Positions 1 through 7,219 of a stretch of DNA of 7,353 bases are shown here, piece after piece. This DNA is from an uncultured Synergistia bacterium (GTDB taxonomy: Bacteria > Eremiobacterota > SpSt-956 > JAKJGF01): positions 1-7,353 of the forward strand of contig CALARM010000011.1 of the NCBI GenBank assembly GCA_937888925.1, written 5' to 3'. Position numbers and translations under genes: made by a program. Numbering within the stretch: position 1 is the first letter of the stretch; every line of letters starts with the position of its first letter. Below the pieces are notes generated by a model. It saw only the letters and a program-made list of their open reading frames with translations. It ran no database searches and was not told the DNA's origin.

Positions 1-37
1 TTCTTCGTAAGAGCCTGTCAGGCAGAAGCTGATAAAA

Positions 38-82
38 TGGTTACTAATTTACCTGTAACTGGTAACTACTCACTGGTCACTT
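38..82. repeat. Inverted array of degenerate 7-bp repeats at the 3' end of the TPR gene
   Basis: On the plus strand four consecutive heptamers are read at 55-82 (GTAACTG, GTAACTA, CTCACTG, GTCACTT; consensus GTMACTG). They are preceded in inverted orientation by TGGTTAC (38-44) and the 8-mer TAATTTAC (45-52). The two arms meet head to head around 53-54, so single-stranded DNA or RNA from here could fold back. The right arm overlaps the last codons and the stop codon (70-72) of the TPR gene. A small GC-rich dyad (GCCT at 13-16, AGGC at 20-23) lies further downstream without a T-run, so a standard intrinsic terminator is not evident. The copy number elsewhere in the genome cannot be seen from this window. 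Confidence 0.6.
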
Positions 83-1335
83 ATTACCGATCCGTTGCTT
101 CGCTCAACTGCTGCGGCTTTTTTCCATTCATGACTGGCCTGAGTTAAATTACCCTGTTTTGCATAGGCATCACCGAGTTTTTTATGGATTTCTGCATCCT
201 TTATTCCTGAAGTTATGGCCTTTTCCCATTCTGAAATAGCGTCATTTATCTGTCCGTTTTTTGCAAATGCATAACCAAGGTCTTTACGGGCTTCAACATA
301 ATTGGGGTCAATTCTGAGAGCTTTTTTAAACTGTGTTATTGCAAGGTCAAGGTTGGTTCTTTCCATAAAAGATTTGCCTAAATTATAATATTTTTTTGCT
401 TCTTCCGATTCTGTCTTGATTATCTGTCGCCAGTCTATTGTTTCAAGAAATTCACCGAGAACAAGTTTCTTTTCTTTCAGTTTTATATCAGCCATGCTGG
501 CCATTATTTCTGCAAGCTTTTTTATGAATATAGAGGGGAATTTCTGCATAATAGAAGCACAATCTTTTGCAGGAAAGCTTATCATAAGAATAGCACATTT
601 TTCAACAGGTGAAAAAGTGACCTCTTTATCATCTGTATAAACACCGTTAAAACTTCTTTCAAAATTATCGTTTACTGTCATATCGTCGTATTTTATATCG
701 AGTTTTTCCAGAAAATTTATTATAGATTTATATAAAACACTATCAAAAACTCTGACAAATCTCTCTACTATAGTTGTAAACATCTGATAGTTTGAAACAA
801 GTTGAAGGCCTTTTATAAAACTTTCTACTGACAAATTTATTTTCCTTAATTCAAAGAGGCATGCTCCTCTGTAGAGGGAGATTTCAAAATCATTTTTATC
901 TATTGAGTAAGCTCTGTCAAGATGAATGATGGCTTCCTGATAATTCCCCTGGGCAGCAAGCACTATGCCAAGGTTAAGGTGATTCTGGGGGTTTTCTTCT
1001 TCCAGTTTAACAGCCTTTTCAATCATACTCTGAGATGACTGTAGTTTACCTATAAAAAATAGAGATTTCCCAAGTTCTAAATAAGCAGGCCCGTAATGAG
1101 GATCGAACTGTAAAGCTCTCTTGAATTGCAGTAAAGCTTTTTTATATTTCTTTCTCTCCATAGCCTGCAACCCGGACATGTAATACTGTCTGCTTAAAAA
1201 CCACAGGAAAAAATTAGGTTTTTCAAGTATGTCTCTGTTTTTATTATCCTCTATATAATGAGTTCTGAGTTCCAACAAAATTATTAAAGAATATATACCG
1301 GCTAATAACCAGAAGAAAATTATCTCCGTATTCAC
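70..1335 (-). CDS. Membrane-anchored TPR protein with an internal FliG-N-like domain
   Basis: This is a 421-residue protein with no recognised gene name. A hydrophobic segment at residues 5-22 is followed by charged residues (ELRTHYIEDNKNR) and reads as a single N-terminal membrane anchor with no signal-peptidase site evident. TPR-type helical repeats occupy about residues 49-184 (four units, for example the A-x3-F-x2-A-L-x-DP pattern ending at D78-P79) and about 312-413 (three units, for example ITQFKKALRIDPNY at 333-346). Between them, residues about 239-300 do not fit TPR. They read like the N-terminal domain of FliG: K246-C-A-I-L-M, a short helix pair around A260-M263, E277-I-M-A, then V292-L-G-E-F-L. 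The start is GTG at 1335, chosen because AAGGAG lies 7 bases upstream and because the next in-frame Met (M53) would remove the anchor. TPRs are protein-binding scaffolds, so an inner-membrane interaction platform is the likely role; the partner is unknown. The gene follows the kinase-ATPase gene by 149 bp on the same strand. The last residues (VISDQ) fall in repeat DNA. Confidence 0.85.
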   Translation of the reverse strand: MNTEIIFFWLLAGIYSLIILLELRTHYIEDNKNRDILEKPNFFLWFLSRQYYMSGLQAMERKKYKKALLQFKRALQFDPHYGPAYLELGKSLFFIGKLQSSQSMIEKAVKLEEENPQNHLNLGIVLAAQGNYQEAIIHLDRAYSIDKNDFEISLYRGACLFELRKINLSVESFIKGLQLVSNYQMFTTIVERFVRVFDSVLYKSIINFLEKLDIKYDDMTVNDNFERSFNGVYTDDKEVTFSPVEKCAILMISFPAKDCASIMQKFPSIFIKKLAEIMASMADIKLKEKKLVLGEFLETIDWRQIIKTESEEAKKYYNLGKSFMERTNLDLAITQFKKALRIDPNYVEARKDLGYAFAKNGQINDAISEWEKAITSGIKDAEIHKKLGDAYAKQGNLTQASHEWKKAAAVERSNGSVISDQ

Positions 1336-1342
1336 TGTCTTT

Positions 1343-1348
1343 CTCCTT
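1343..1348 (-). promoter_or_regulatory. Shine-Dalgarno AAGGAG fixing the GTG start of the TPR gene
   Basis: On the minus strand AAGGAG sits 7 bases before the GTG at 1335-1333, which is ideal spacing. This decides the start, because no in-frame ATG exists nearby and the GTG start keeps the membrane segment. Confidence 0.8.
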
Positions 1349-1362
1349 TTTAACTAACAGTC

Positions 1363-1428
1363 ATGGCCGTTTCGGTCATAACGAAGTATGAGAATCTGCT
1401 CCTTCCGTCACCTGTGACGATTCTCATA
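1363..1428. repeat. Composite palindromic intergenic repeat
   Basis: The gap between the kinase and TPR genes holds nested dyads. A perfect 10-bp inverted repeat (TATGAGAATC at 1387-1396, GATTCTCATA at 1419-1428) encloses a perfect 5-bp dyad (GTCAC 1407-1411, GTGAC 1414-1418) that directly abuts the right arm, leaving a 10-nt bulge on the left. A further hairpin is ATGGCCG (1363-1369) with CGGTCAT (1373-1379), 6 of 7 paired. A short ACGTA/TACGT dyad lies at 1442-1453. The sequence (CGAAGTATGAGAATC) recalls the dispersed GCGAAGAATCTC-type palindromes common in many bacterial intergenic regions; this comparison is from memory. No T-run follows on the minus strand, so it is not a canonical terminator. 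It could stabilise or attenuate the mRNA reaching the TPR gene. Confidence 0.55.
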
Positions 1429-1484
1429 TAAAGTGCTAATAACGTAAATACGTCACTGAAAGGTTTAATTTTAGATGTAGATTT

Positions 1485-3545
1485 CTATTTTACAGTATCA
1501 GAAATGTTACCTTTTAATGAATTACATCTGTAAAATAGAGCATCAAAAACTCCTGTCGAAGAAGCAAAAATATTAATTTTCGCACAGTAGTGATAGGCTT
1601 TTTTTATATCATCTCCTTTAAGAAAATGATATATTACAACACATAATAGGAAAAATTTACCATTTTTACAGTCTTTTAACTTGTTTTCATATACACAGGC
1701 AATTTTATTATGTAAAATGTGCTTTATATCTGATGTTATATTATCATATAATATGTTTTTATACAATGGATGAATAAAAGAAAAAGTACCATTATTTTTA
1801 TTATATTTAACTATATCAGGTAAGGAAGATTCTTTGAAAATTTTTGGTGTATATTCCTTTAAAATTTCCTCTGCCATAGCTGAAGTTAAATCTCCATGAT
1901 ATATACAGAGTAACTGCAGGAGGGGCTCGTTTTTAAATTTTTCTATATTGGATTTGATTATATCTTTTTTGTCTTTTTTCTGAGAAAACTTTCTTTGATC
2001 TTTTATGATTTCCTTGAGATATAAAGGGGAACCATTGCATAACATATAAATTTTATTTATAGCCTCATCTTTTAGAGTATTTTTCCCCAGAAATTCCTCT
2101 GTTAGTTCTGAGAAATCCTTATGTGATAAATATTCCAGTCTTATATCTTCAAATTTTCCTGTTCTGTATAAGTCGCTATCGTAAAAAAATTTTTCAATTA
2201 TATGAGATGTTAAAACCCATAACACAGGTATGTTTTCAAGAATGGAATTTTTTATAACAGAGGCCAGAAGTGTTTTTGTATCATCTGTTGCATACTCTAT
2301 GTCATCAAATATTATTATTAAAGGTTCTGAATTTGTATGGTTTTTCAGTTTATCAATAATTAAAGAAGAGAAATCTTTCAGTGAAATCTCAGGAGTTTCC
2401 TGGATAAGAACTTCCATGTTAAATTCTTTGATTAATTTCCTCATAGAATAAAAGGGAATAAATCTGTCAATTTCTCCAAGTTCTTCTTTTAGATATTTTA
2501 TCTTCCTTATGGAAGCAATGGTAATTATTTCATTGACCAGGCGGCTTTTACCTGTCCCTTCCGGCCCGGTAAGATAACATAGAAAATTTTTCCCCGATTT
2601 TACCATATCTACAAGACAGACAAGGCGATAAATAGTTTCATCTTTTCCTATGAGGCGAATAGTAAAATCAATATTTCTTTCTTTATATAACCTCTCTCCT
2701 GTTTTTTGATTCCCCGATGAAAGAATATCTTTGAGAACAGACAGGATTTTTTTAGTATTGTTATAACGTTTTACAGGTTTTTTCTGTAATAGATTGATAA
2801 TAATTTTTTCAAGTTTAACATTAATGAAATGGTTGTGGAAACTTGGAGGCTGCGGGATTACATTTATGTGCTGAAGTATGAGTGCAAATATATTGTCCCC
2901 CTGGAAAGGTTTAACTCCTGTGAATAATTCATAAAGGATTATACCGAGGGAATACAGATCAGACCTGTGGTCAACTCTGCTTGACATGGCCTGTTCCGGC
3001 GAAATATAGTCAGCTGTTCCTATTATAGAATTAAATTCAGTCAGTTCTGTATCACTTCCTATTCTCCTGACCATGCCGAAATCCATAATCATTGTTTTGC
3101 CATTATCTGCAATCATTATATTTGAAGGCTTTAAATCACGGTGAACTACACCATGTTCGTGAGCATATCTCATGGCATCAAATATATCAATTGCTATAGC
3201 CAGGGCTTTCTCTGTATCAGGTTTACCGCGAGACAGGATTCTGTCCAGTGTTGTTCCTTCTATAAATGGCATAACAAGATATGGTATATTGTTTTCGGAA
3301 CCTATGTCAAAGAGGGTTACTATATTGGGGTGGTCAAGTCCGGCAAGTTCTCTTGCCTCTCGTAGAAATCTTTTGAGAGGTTTTATGGCAGTTGAAATTT
3401 TATCATGTTCAATAACATGGGGCCATGGAACTTTTAATGCCACATTACGTCCTAACCATGTATCCCGACATTTCAGCACATACCCCATGCTCCCATGACC
3501 TATTTTTTCTATTACCCTGTAGCGGTTACCATATAAATCATACAT
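1485..3545 (-). CDS. Hanks-type serine/threonine kinase fused to an AAA_16/STAND-like ATPase
   Basis: This is a 686-residue, apparently cytoplasmic protein with no membrane segment visible. The N-terminal kinase domain (about residues 8-275) has every catalytic element: glycine loop G16-H-G-S-M-G-Y-V23, VALK lysine K38, likely helix-C glutamate E63, H135-R-D137 with K139 and N142, D155-F-G157, GT-x2-Y-x-SPE at 176-184, D196-x-YSLG, and a late arginine R260. It should be an active PknB-like kinase. After a short linker, an ATPase domain carries a Walker A motif GPEGTGKS (327-334) and a Walker B-like strand LIIIFDD (409-415), as in AAA_16/MalT-type ATPases of kinase-ATPase sensor proteins. The rest (about 500-686) is helical and ends near what looks like the first TPR-like helix pair. 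Many relatives continue into long TPR, GAF or histidine-kinase regions that are absent here. The ATG lies one base after the dnaE TGA (TGACATG), with only a weak ribosome site (GGTAGAG), so translational coupling is likely. The C-terminal half is much more AT-rich than the kinase half. The substrate and signal are unknown. Confidence 0.92.
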   Translation of the reverse strand: MYDLYGNRYRVIEKIGHGSMGYVLKCRDTWLGRNVALKVPWPHVIEHDKISTAIKPLKRFLREARELAGLDHPNIVTLFDIGSENNIPYLVMPFIEGTTLDRILSRGKPDTEKALAIAIDIFDAMRYAHEHGVVHRDLKPSNIMIADNGKTMIMDFGMVRRIGSDTELTEFNSIIGTADYISPEQAMSSRVDHRSDLYSLGIILYELFTGVKPFQGDNIFALILQHINVIPQPPSFHNHFINVKLEKIIINLLQKKPVKRYNNTKKILSVLKDILSSGNQKTGERLYKERNIDFTIRLIGKDETIYRLVCLVDMVKSGKNFLCYLTGPEGTGKSRLVNEIITIASIRKIKYLKEELGEIDRFIPFYSMRKLIKEFNMEVLIQETPEISLKDFSSLIIDKLKNHTNSEPLIIIFDDIEYATDDTKTLLASVIKNSILENIPVLWVLTSHIIEKFFYDSDLYRTGKFEDIRLEYLSHKDFSELTEEFLGKNTLKDEAINKIYMLCNGSPLYLKEIIKDQRKFSQKKDKKDIIKSNIEKFKNEPLLQLLCIYHGDLTSAMAEEILKEYTPKIFKESSLPDIVKYNKNNGTFSFIHPLYKNILYDNITSDIKHILHNKIACVYENKLKDCKNGKFFLLCVVIYHFLKGDDIKKAYHYCAKINIFASSTGVFDALFYRCNSLKGNISDTVK

Positions 3546-3546
3546 G

Positions 3547-6500
3547 TCACTCTACCCATACTATGGCATTTTCCCCCATAAGTCCCGAAAGATTGTGTTC
3601 TATGCCTGCAGGAGATGCCCAGTAATCTTTATTAAGGGCTATTGACCTTTTCTCTATACCTTTTTCAAGATGTATGTAAACAGGCTGTTCACTTATTTGA
3701 GAATGGAGAAAATCTTTTAATGTCTGCAGTTTTTGATATTCCATACTGTCCAGGAGAACTTTTATATGTATTCCCTGATATTTGCTTCGGACCTTCTCTG
3801 GTTCATCTTTTTTATCTTCTTCCTGTTCCTGTAATAAAAACTCCGAAATCTTTTCTGCAAAAAAGCTTACTTTTATCTGTTTTTCCGTGATTTCTTCTTC
3901 ATCATCAGAATAACCGCCTCTTTCTTCAATTTTTACTGTCCCTTCTATCAATAATATTTTATCTTCCAGTAATAGCTGGCCATATTCTTTATAGCATTTA
4001 GGAAATACAATAGTTTCTATCTCTCCTTCCAGATCTTCAATGGTAACATAGGCCATGTTTTCCTGTTTTTTGGTAAGGGTTTTTCTTGTCTGAACAACAA
4101 TGCCTCCTATTGTGACTTTTCTTCTGTCTTTTATGAACTGGAGCTTGCCGGCTGTTGCAGTAATAAGGGATTTAAGTTTTGCTTCATATGGTGTAAGGGG
4201 ATGGCCTGAAATATAGAAACCGAGGGCTCCTTTTTCCAGAGATAAGCGTTTATCATAGGAAAAATCTTCCATTTCACCGATAGATGGAGGCATAGTAGCT
4301 GCTTCTGTATCCATATCAAACAGTTGAATCTGGCGGCTGTCTTTTTCTTTTTGAATCTGCTGGCCATACTCCATAGCCAGTTCTATTGAATTTACAAGCT
4401 GTGCTCTGTTTGCCCTGAGATTGTCAAAGGCACCTGCAAGTATTAAATTTTCAATGACTCTTTTGTTTACAGACCTGAGATCTACTCTCTGGCAGAAATC
4501 AAAGAGACTTTCGAAATTGCCTTCTCTGTTTCTTGATTCTACAATGGCATTTATGGCTCCTTCACCTACATTTTTAATGGCTCCCAGACCAAGGATTATA
4601 TTATCTCCCTGAACATTAAAAGCAAAATTACTTATATTTACATGGGGAGGAAGGATCTTTATGCCCATCTTTTTACATTCACTGATAAGAATAGCTATCT
4701 TTTCAGTTTTATCCATTACGCTTGTCATGTTGGCTGCCATGAATTCCACAGGATAATGAGCTTTTAAATAGGCCGTCTGATAGACTATATAGGCATAACA
4801 GGCACTGTGGGCTTTATTGAAACCGTAACCTGCGAAATAGGCCATAAGATCGAATATTTCTTCTGCAGTTTTTGCAGGAACTCCCTTTTTTACTGATCCT
4901 TCTATGAATAATCCTTTTTGCTGTGCCATAACATCATGTTTTTTCTTACCCATGGCTCTTGTTAGTAAATCTGCCTGACCCATGGAAAAACCGGCAAGTT
5001 CATTTGAAATTTTCATTACCTGATCCTGATAGAGTATTACGCCGTAGGTTTCTTTCAATACCGGTTCCAGCATGGGATGTTTGTACTGGATTTGTTTTTT
5101 CCCATGTCTACAGGCAATAAAATCGTCTACCATGCCGGAGCCGAGAGGACCCGGCCTGTACAGTGCCACCAGTGGTATAAGATCTTCAAATTTTTCCGGC
5201 ATAAGGTCCATGACTATTTTCGTCATACCTTCAGATTCAAGCTGAAATACTCCTACTGTATGACCTTTTTGAAGAAGTGATGCAGTCGCAGGATCAGCAA
5301 GAGGTATGTTTGTTATTTCTACCGTGACATGTCTGTTCTGTTCTATTAATTCCAGTGCATCACGTAATACTGTAAGGGTTCTTAAACCCAGGAAATCCAT
5401 TTTTAAGAGTCCTATTTTTTCAAGGTTTTTCATCTCATATTGAGTTGAAATACCATCTCCTCCGGAACTGTAAAGAGGAACACATTTTATGAGAGGATGT
5501 CTTGAAATAACAACTCCTGCGGCATGTATGCCGGGGTTCCTTGCAAGGCCTTCCAGTTCCTGTGCTGTTTCAATCAGCCTTTTTACATTCATGTCTTCTC
5601 TCATCATATCCCTGAGTTCCTGCTCTGTTTCAAGAGCTTCTTTTAGATTTTTCGCTCTTGCCGGAATAAGCTTCGCAATTTTATCCACAAATGGTATGGG
5701 CAGATCAAATACCCGTCCTACATCTCTTATGGCGGCTTTTGCTTTCATTCTTCCGAAGGTAATAATCTGTGCCACATGATCTGTACCGTATTTTCTTTTT
5801 ACATATTCTATGACTTCAGGTCTTCTGGTGTAACAGAAATCTATATCTATATCAGGCATGGATTTACGTTCCGGGTTTAAAAATCTTTCGAAAATCAGTC
5901 CGTATCTCAGAGGATCTATATCTGTAATACCCAGCACATAGGAAACCATACTGCCTGCTGCACTGCCCCGTCCCGGCCCTACGGGGATGTGCTGTTCTCT
6001 GCTGTAATTTATAAAATCCCATACTATAACAAAATACGCATCATAACCTTTTGTATGAATAACATCAAGTTCATAATTCAATCGTGGCATAAGTTCCTGC
6101 CAGGTATCGGGGTAACGATCTTTTATGCCTTTTTCGCACAGGTATCTTAAATATGATGCTATATCATATGGGGGAGGAACAATATAATCGGGGAGATGGA
6201 GTTCGTCAAAGGTGAAATTTATATTGCATTTTTCTACAACTTCCATTGAATTTTCTATGGAATCAGGGGCAAAGGGAAACAAATTTTTCATTTCTTCAGG
6301 TGTTTTCAGATAGAATTCAGAAGTCGGGTAGCGAAGTCTTTCTTTATCTGCAAGTTTATTGCCGGTGCCGACACAGAGCAGTACATCATGGGCAAAGGCA
6401 TGGTCTTTTTTTATATAGTGAACATCATTGGTTGCAATGAGAGGTATATTGTGTTTTCTGGCTATTTTTACTACATGTTCGTTGATTTCCTTCTGTTCCG

Positions 6501-7047
6501 GAATTTTATGATCCTGAATTTCAAGATAGAAATTACCTGTACCGAATATATCACGATATTCCAGAGCAGCTTTCTCTGCCATATCTAACTGTTTTAACTG
6601 TATATAAGATGCCACTTCACCGGACATACAGGCCGAAAGGGCTATAAGGTTTCCTGAAGATGCATAATGTCTGAGTATATCTTTATCTGCCCTTGGTTTA
6701 TAATAAAATCCTTCCTGGTAAGACAGACTGACTATTTCACTCAATCTGTTATATCCGTCTAGATTTTTTGCCAGAAGTACCAGATGATATGGTTTTTTAT
6801 CATAAGCAGGGGATTTGTCAAATCTGGTTCTTGGCGCCACATATATTTCAGAGCCTACAACAGGTTTTACTCCTTCCTGCATACAGGCTGCGTAAAAATC
6901 AATAATACCGAACATTGTACCATGATCTGTAATTGACAGGGCTTTCATCCCCATCTCTTTTGTGGCTTTAACAATTTCTTTTATCTTACAGGCACCATCC
7001 AGTAAGCTGAATTCTGTATGAACGTGAAGATGTACATAATCAATCAT
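3547..7047 (-). CDS. dnaE: DNA polymerase III subunit alpha (DnaE1 type, complete)
   Basis: This is the catalytic subunit of the replicative polymerase, 1166 residues, close to the usual length. An N-terminal PHP domain (about 1-215) retains all the expected metal ligands: H8, H10, D17, H42, E67, H88, C140, D208, H210. The polymerase core carries GPGRGSAAGS (357-366) and the catalytic aspartates D401 and D403 in PDIDIDF, with the third at D551 in KMDFLGLRTLT. ALYRPGPL (628-635), YQDQVM (673-678) and AGYGFNKAHSACYA (739-752) are further family hallmarks. Q906-I-Q-L-F910 fits the beta-clamp binding consensus. A helix-hairpin-helix region lies around 843-876 and an OB fold around 976-1045, followed by the usual small C-terminal region ending LSGLMGENAIVWVE. 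There is no intein and no fused DnaQ exonuclease, so it is not PolC. The ATG at 7047 begins exactly at the PHP domain, with GGAG 10 bases upstream. It acts at the replication fork with the beta clamp and the clamp loader. The kinase gene follows after one base. Confidence 0.98.
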   Translation of the reverse strand: MIDYVHLHVHTEFSLLDGACKIKEIVKATKEMGMKALSITDHGTMFGIIDFYAACMQEGVKPVVGSEIYVAPRTRFDKSPAYDKKPYHLVLLAKNLDGYNRLSEIVSLSYQEGFYYKPRADKDILRHYASSGNLIALSACMSGEVASYIQLKQLDMAEKAALEYRDIFGTGNFYLEIQDHKIPEQKEINEHVVKIARKHNIPLIATNDVHYIKKDHAFAHDVLLCVGTGNKLADKERLRYPTSEFYLKTPEEMKNLFPFAPDSIENSMEVVEKCNINFTFDELHLPDYIVPPPYDIASYLRYLCEKGIKDRYPDTWQELMPRLNYELDVIHTKGYDAYFVIVWDFINYSREQHIPVGPGRGSAAGSMVSYVLGITDIDPLRYGLIFERFLNPERKSMPDIDIDFCYTRRPEVIEYVKRKYGTDHVAQIITFGRMKAKAAIRDVGRVFDLPIPFVDKIAKLIPARAKNLKEALETEQELRDMMREDMNVKRLIETAQELEGLARNPGIHAAGVVISRHPLIKCVPLYSSGGDGISTQYEMKNLEKIGLLKMDFLGLRTLTVLRDALELIEQNRHVTVEITNIPLADPATASLLQKGHTVGVFQLESEGMTKIVMDLMPEKFEDLIPLVALYRPGPLGSGMVDDFIACRHGKKQIQYKHPMLEPVLKETYGVILYQDQVMKISNELAGFSMGQADLLTRAMGKKKHDVMAQQKGLFIEGSVKKGVPAKTAEEIFDLMAYFAGYGFNKAHSACYAYIVYQTAYLKAHYPVEFMAANMTSVMDKTEKIAILISECKKMGIKILPPHVNISNFAFNVQGDNIILGLGAIKNVGEGAINAIVESRNREGNFESLFDFCQRVDLRSVNKRVIENLILAGAFDNLRANRAQLVNSIELAMEYGQQIQKEKDSRQIQLFDMDTEAATMPPSIGEMEDFSYDKRLSLEKGALGFYISGHPLTPYEAKLKSLITATAGKLQFIKDRRKVTIGGIVVQTRKTLTKKQENMAYVTIEDLEGEIETIVFPKCYKEYGQLLLEDKILLIEGTVKIEERGGYSDDEEEITEKQIKVSFFAEKISEFLLQEQEEDKKDEPEKVRSKYQGIHIKVLLDSMEYQKLQTLKDFLHSQISEQPVYIHLEKGIEKRSIALNKDYWASPAGIEHNLSGLMGENAIVWVE

Positions 7048-7075
7048 AAATTTAAAACTCCATTTTTTTAAAGCA

Positions 7076-7195
7076 TTCAGCTGTCAGCAGTCAGCTTTTA
7101 TGAGACCTACATAACAATTAAATTCTATTTTTTTATACTATTTACATAATCAGGATTTGTAAGCTTTAGCTGATAGCTGATAGCTAACTGCTGAA
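7076..7195. repeat. Inverted array of TCAGCTR-type heptamers upstream of dnaE
   Basis: The left arm on the plus strand is three heptamers at 7077-7097 (TCAGCTG, TCAGCAG, TCAGCTT). The right arm at 7166-7193 is TTAGCTG, ATAGCTG, ATAGCTA, ACTGCTG, which is the same motif in reverse orientation. Comparing 7076-7096 with the reverse complement of 7175-7195 gives 17 matches in 21. The 78 bp between the compared arms is AT-rich and may hold the dnaE promoter, so a transcript starting there would carry only one arm in its leader. Confidence 0.7.
7132..7162 (-). promoter_or_regulatory. Possible sigma-70-like promoter for dnaE
   Basis: On the minus strand TTACAA (7162-7157) could be a -35 element. 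It would pair with TAGTAT (7140-7135, spacing 16) or, less well, with the overlapping TATAAA (7137-7132, spacing 19) as the -10. This would start transcription roughly 80 bases before the dnaE ATG. The area is AT-rich, so chance matches are expected and the assignment is weak. Confidence 0.25.
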
Positions 7196-7219
7196 GGCCT
7201 GAGGTGTTTGCGGTTAAAT

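Noticed and set aside
1..32. End of a plus-strand convergent gene (frame ending RKSLSGRS with a stop at 30-32, or a longer frame open from base 1)
   Set aside because: Two plus-strand frames are compatible with a gene end and neither has supporting features. The longer one runs antisense to the TPR gene. The stretch is too short to call.
1350..1379. Tiny minus-strand reading frame (MTETAMTVS) just before the TPR gene, as a leader peptide
   Set aside because: The nearest GGAG is about 19 bases upstream, too far for initiation. The frame lies in a palindromic repeat and shows no attenuator features.
1350..1484. In-frame open stretch of 44 codons after the TAG stop of the kinase gene
   Set aside because: It could hint at readthrough or a former longer gene. 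However, the translation runs through the palindromic repeat and looks nothing like TPR or another domain, and an open run this long is not rare by chance.
3172..3498. Plus-strand open frame of 108 codons opposite the kinase domain
   Set aside because: It lies wholly antisense to a conserved, motif-complete kinase domain and has no ribosome site or recognisable protein features, so it is a shadow.
5489..5779. Plus-strand open frame of 96 codons opposite dnaE
   Set aside because: It is antisense to the conserved polymerase core and has a low-complexity Ser/Leu/Phe composition typical of a reverse-frame shadow.
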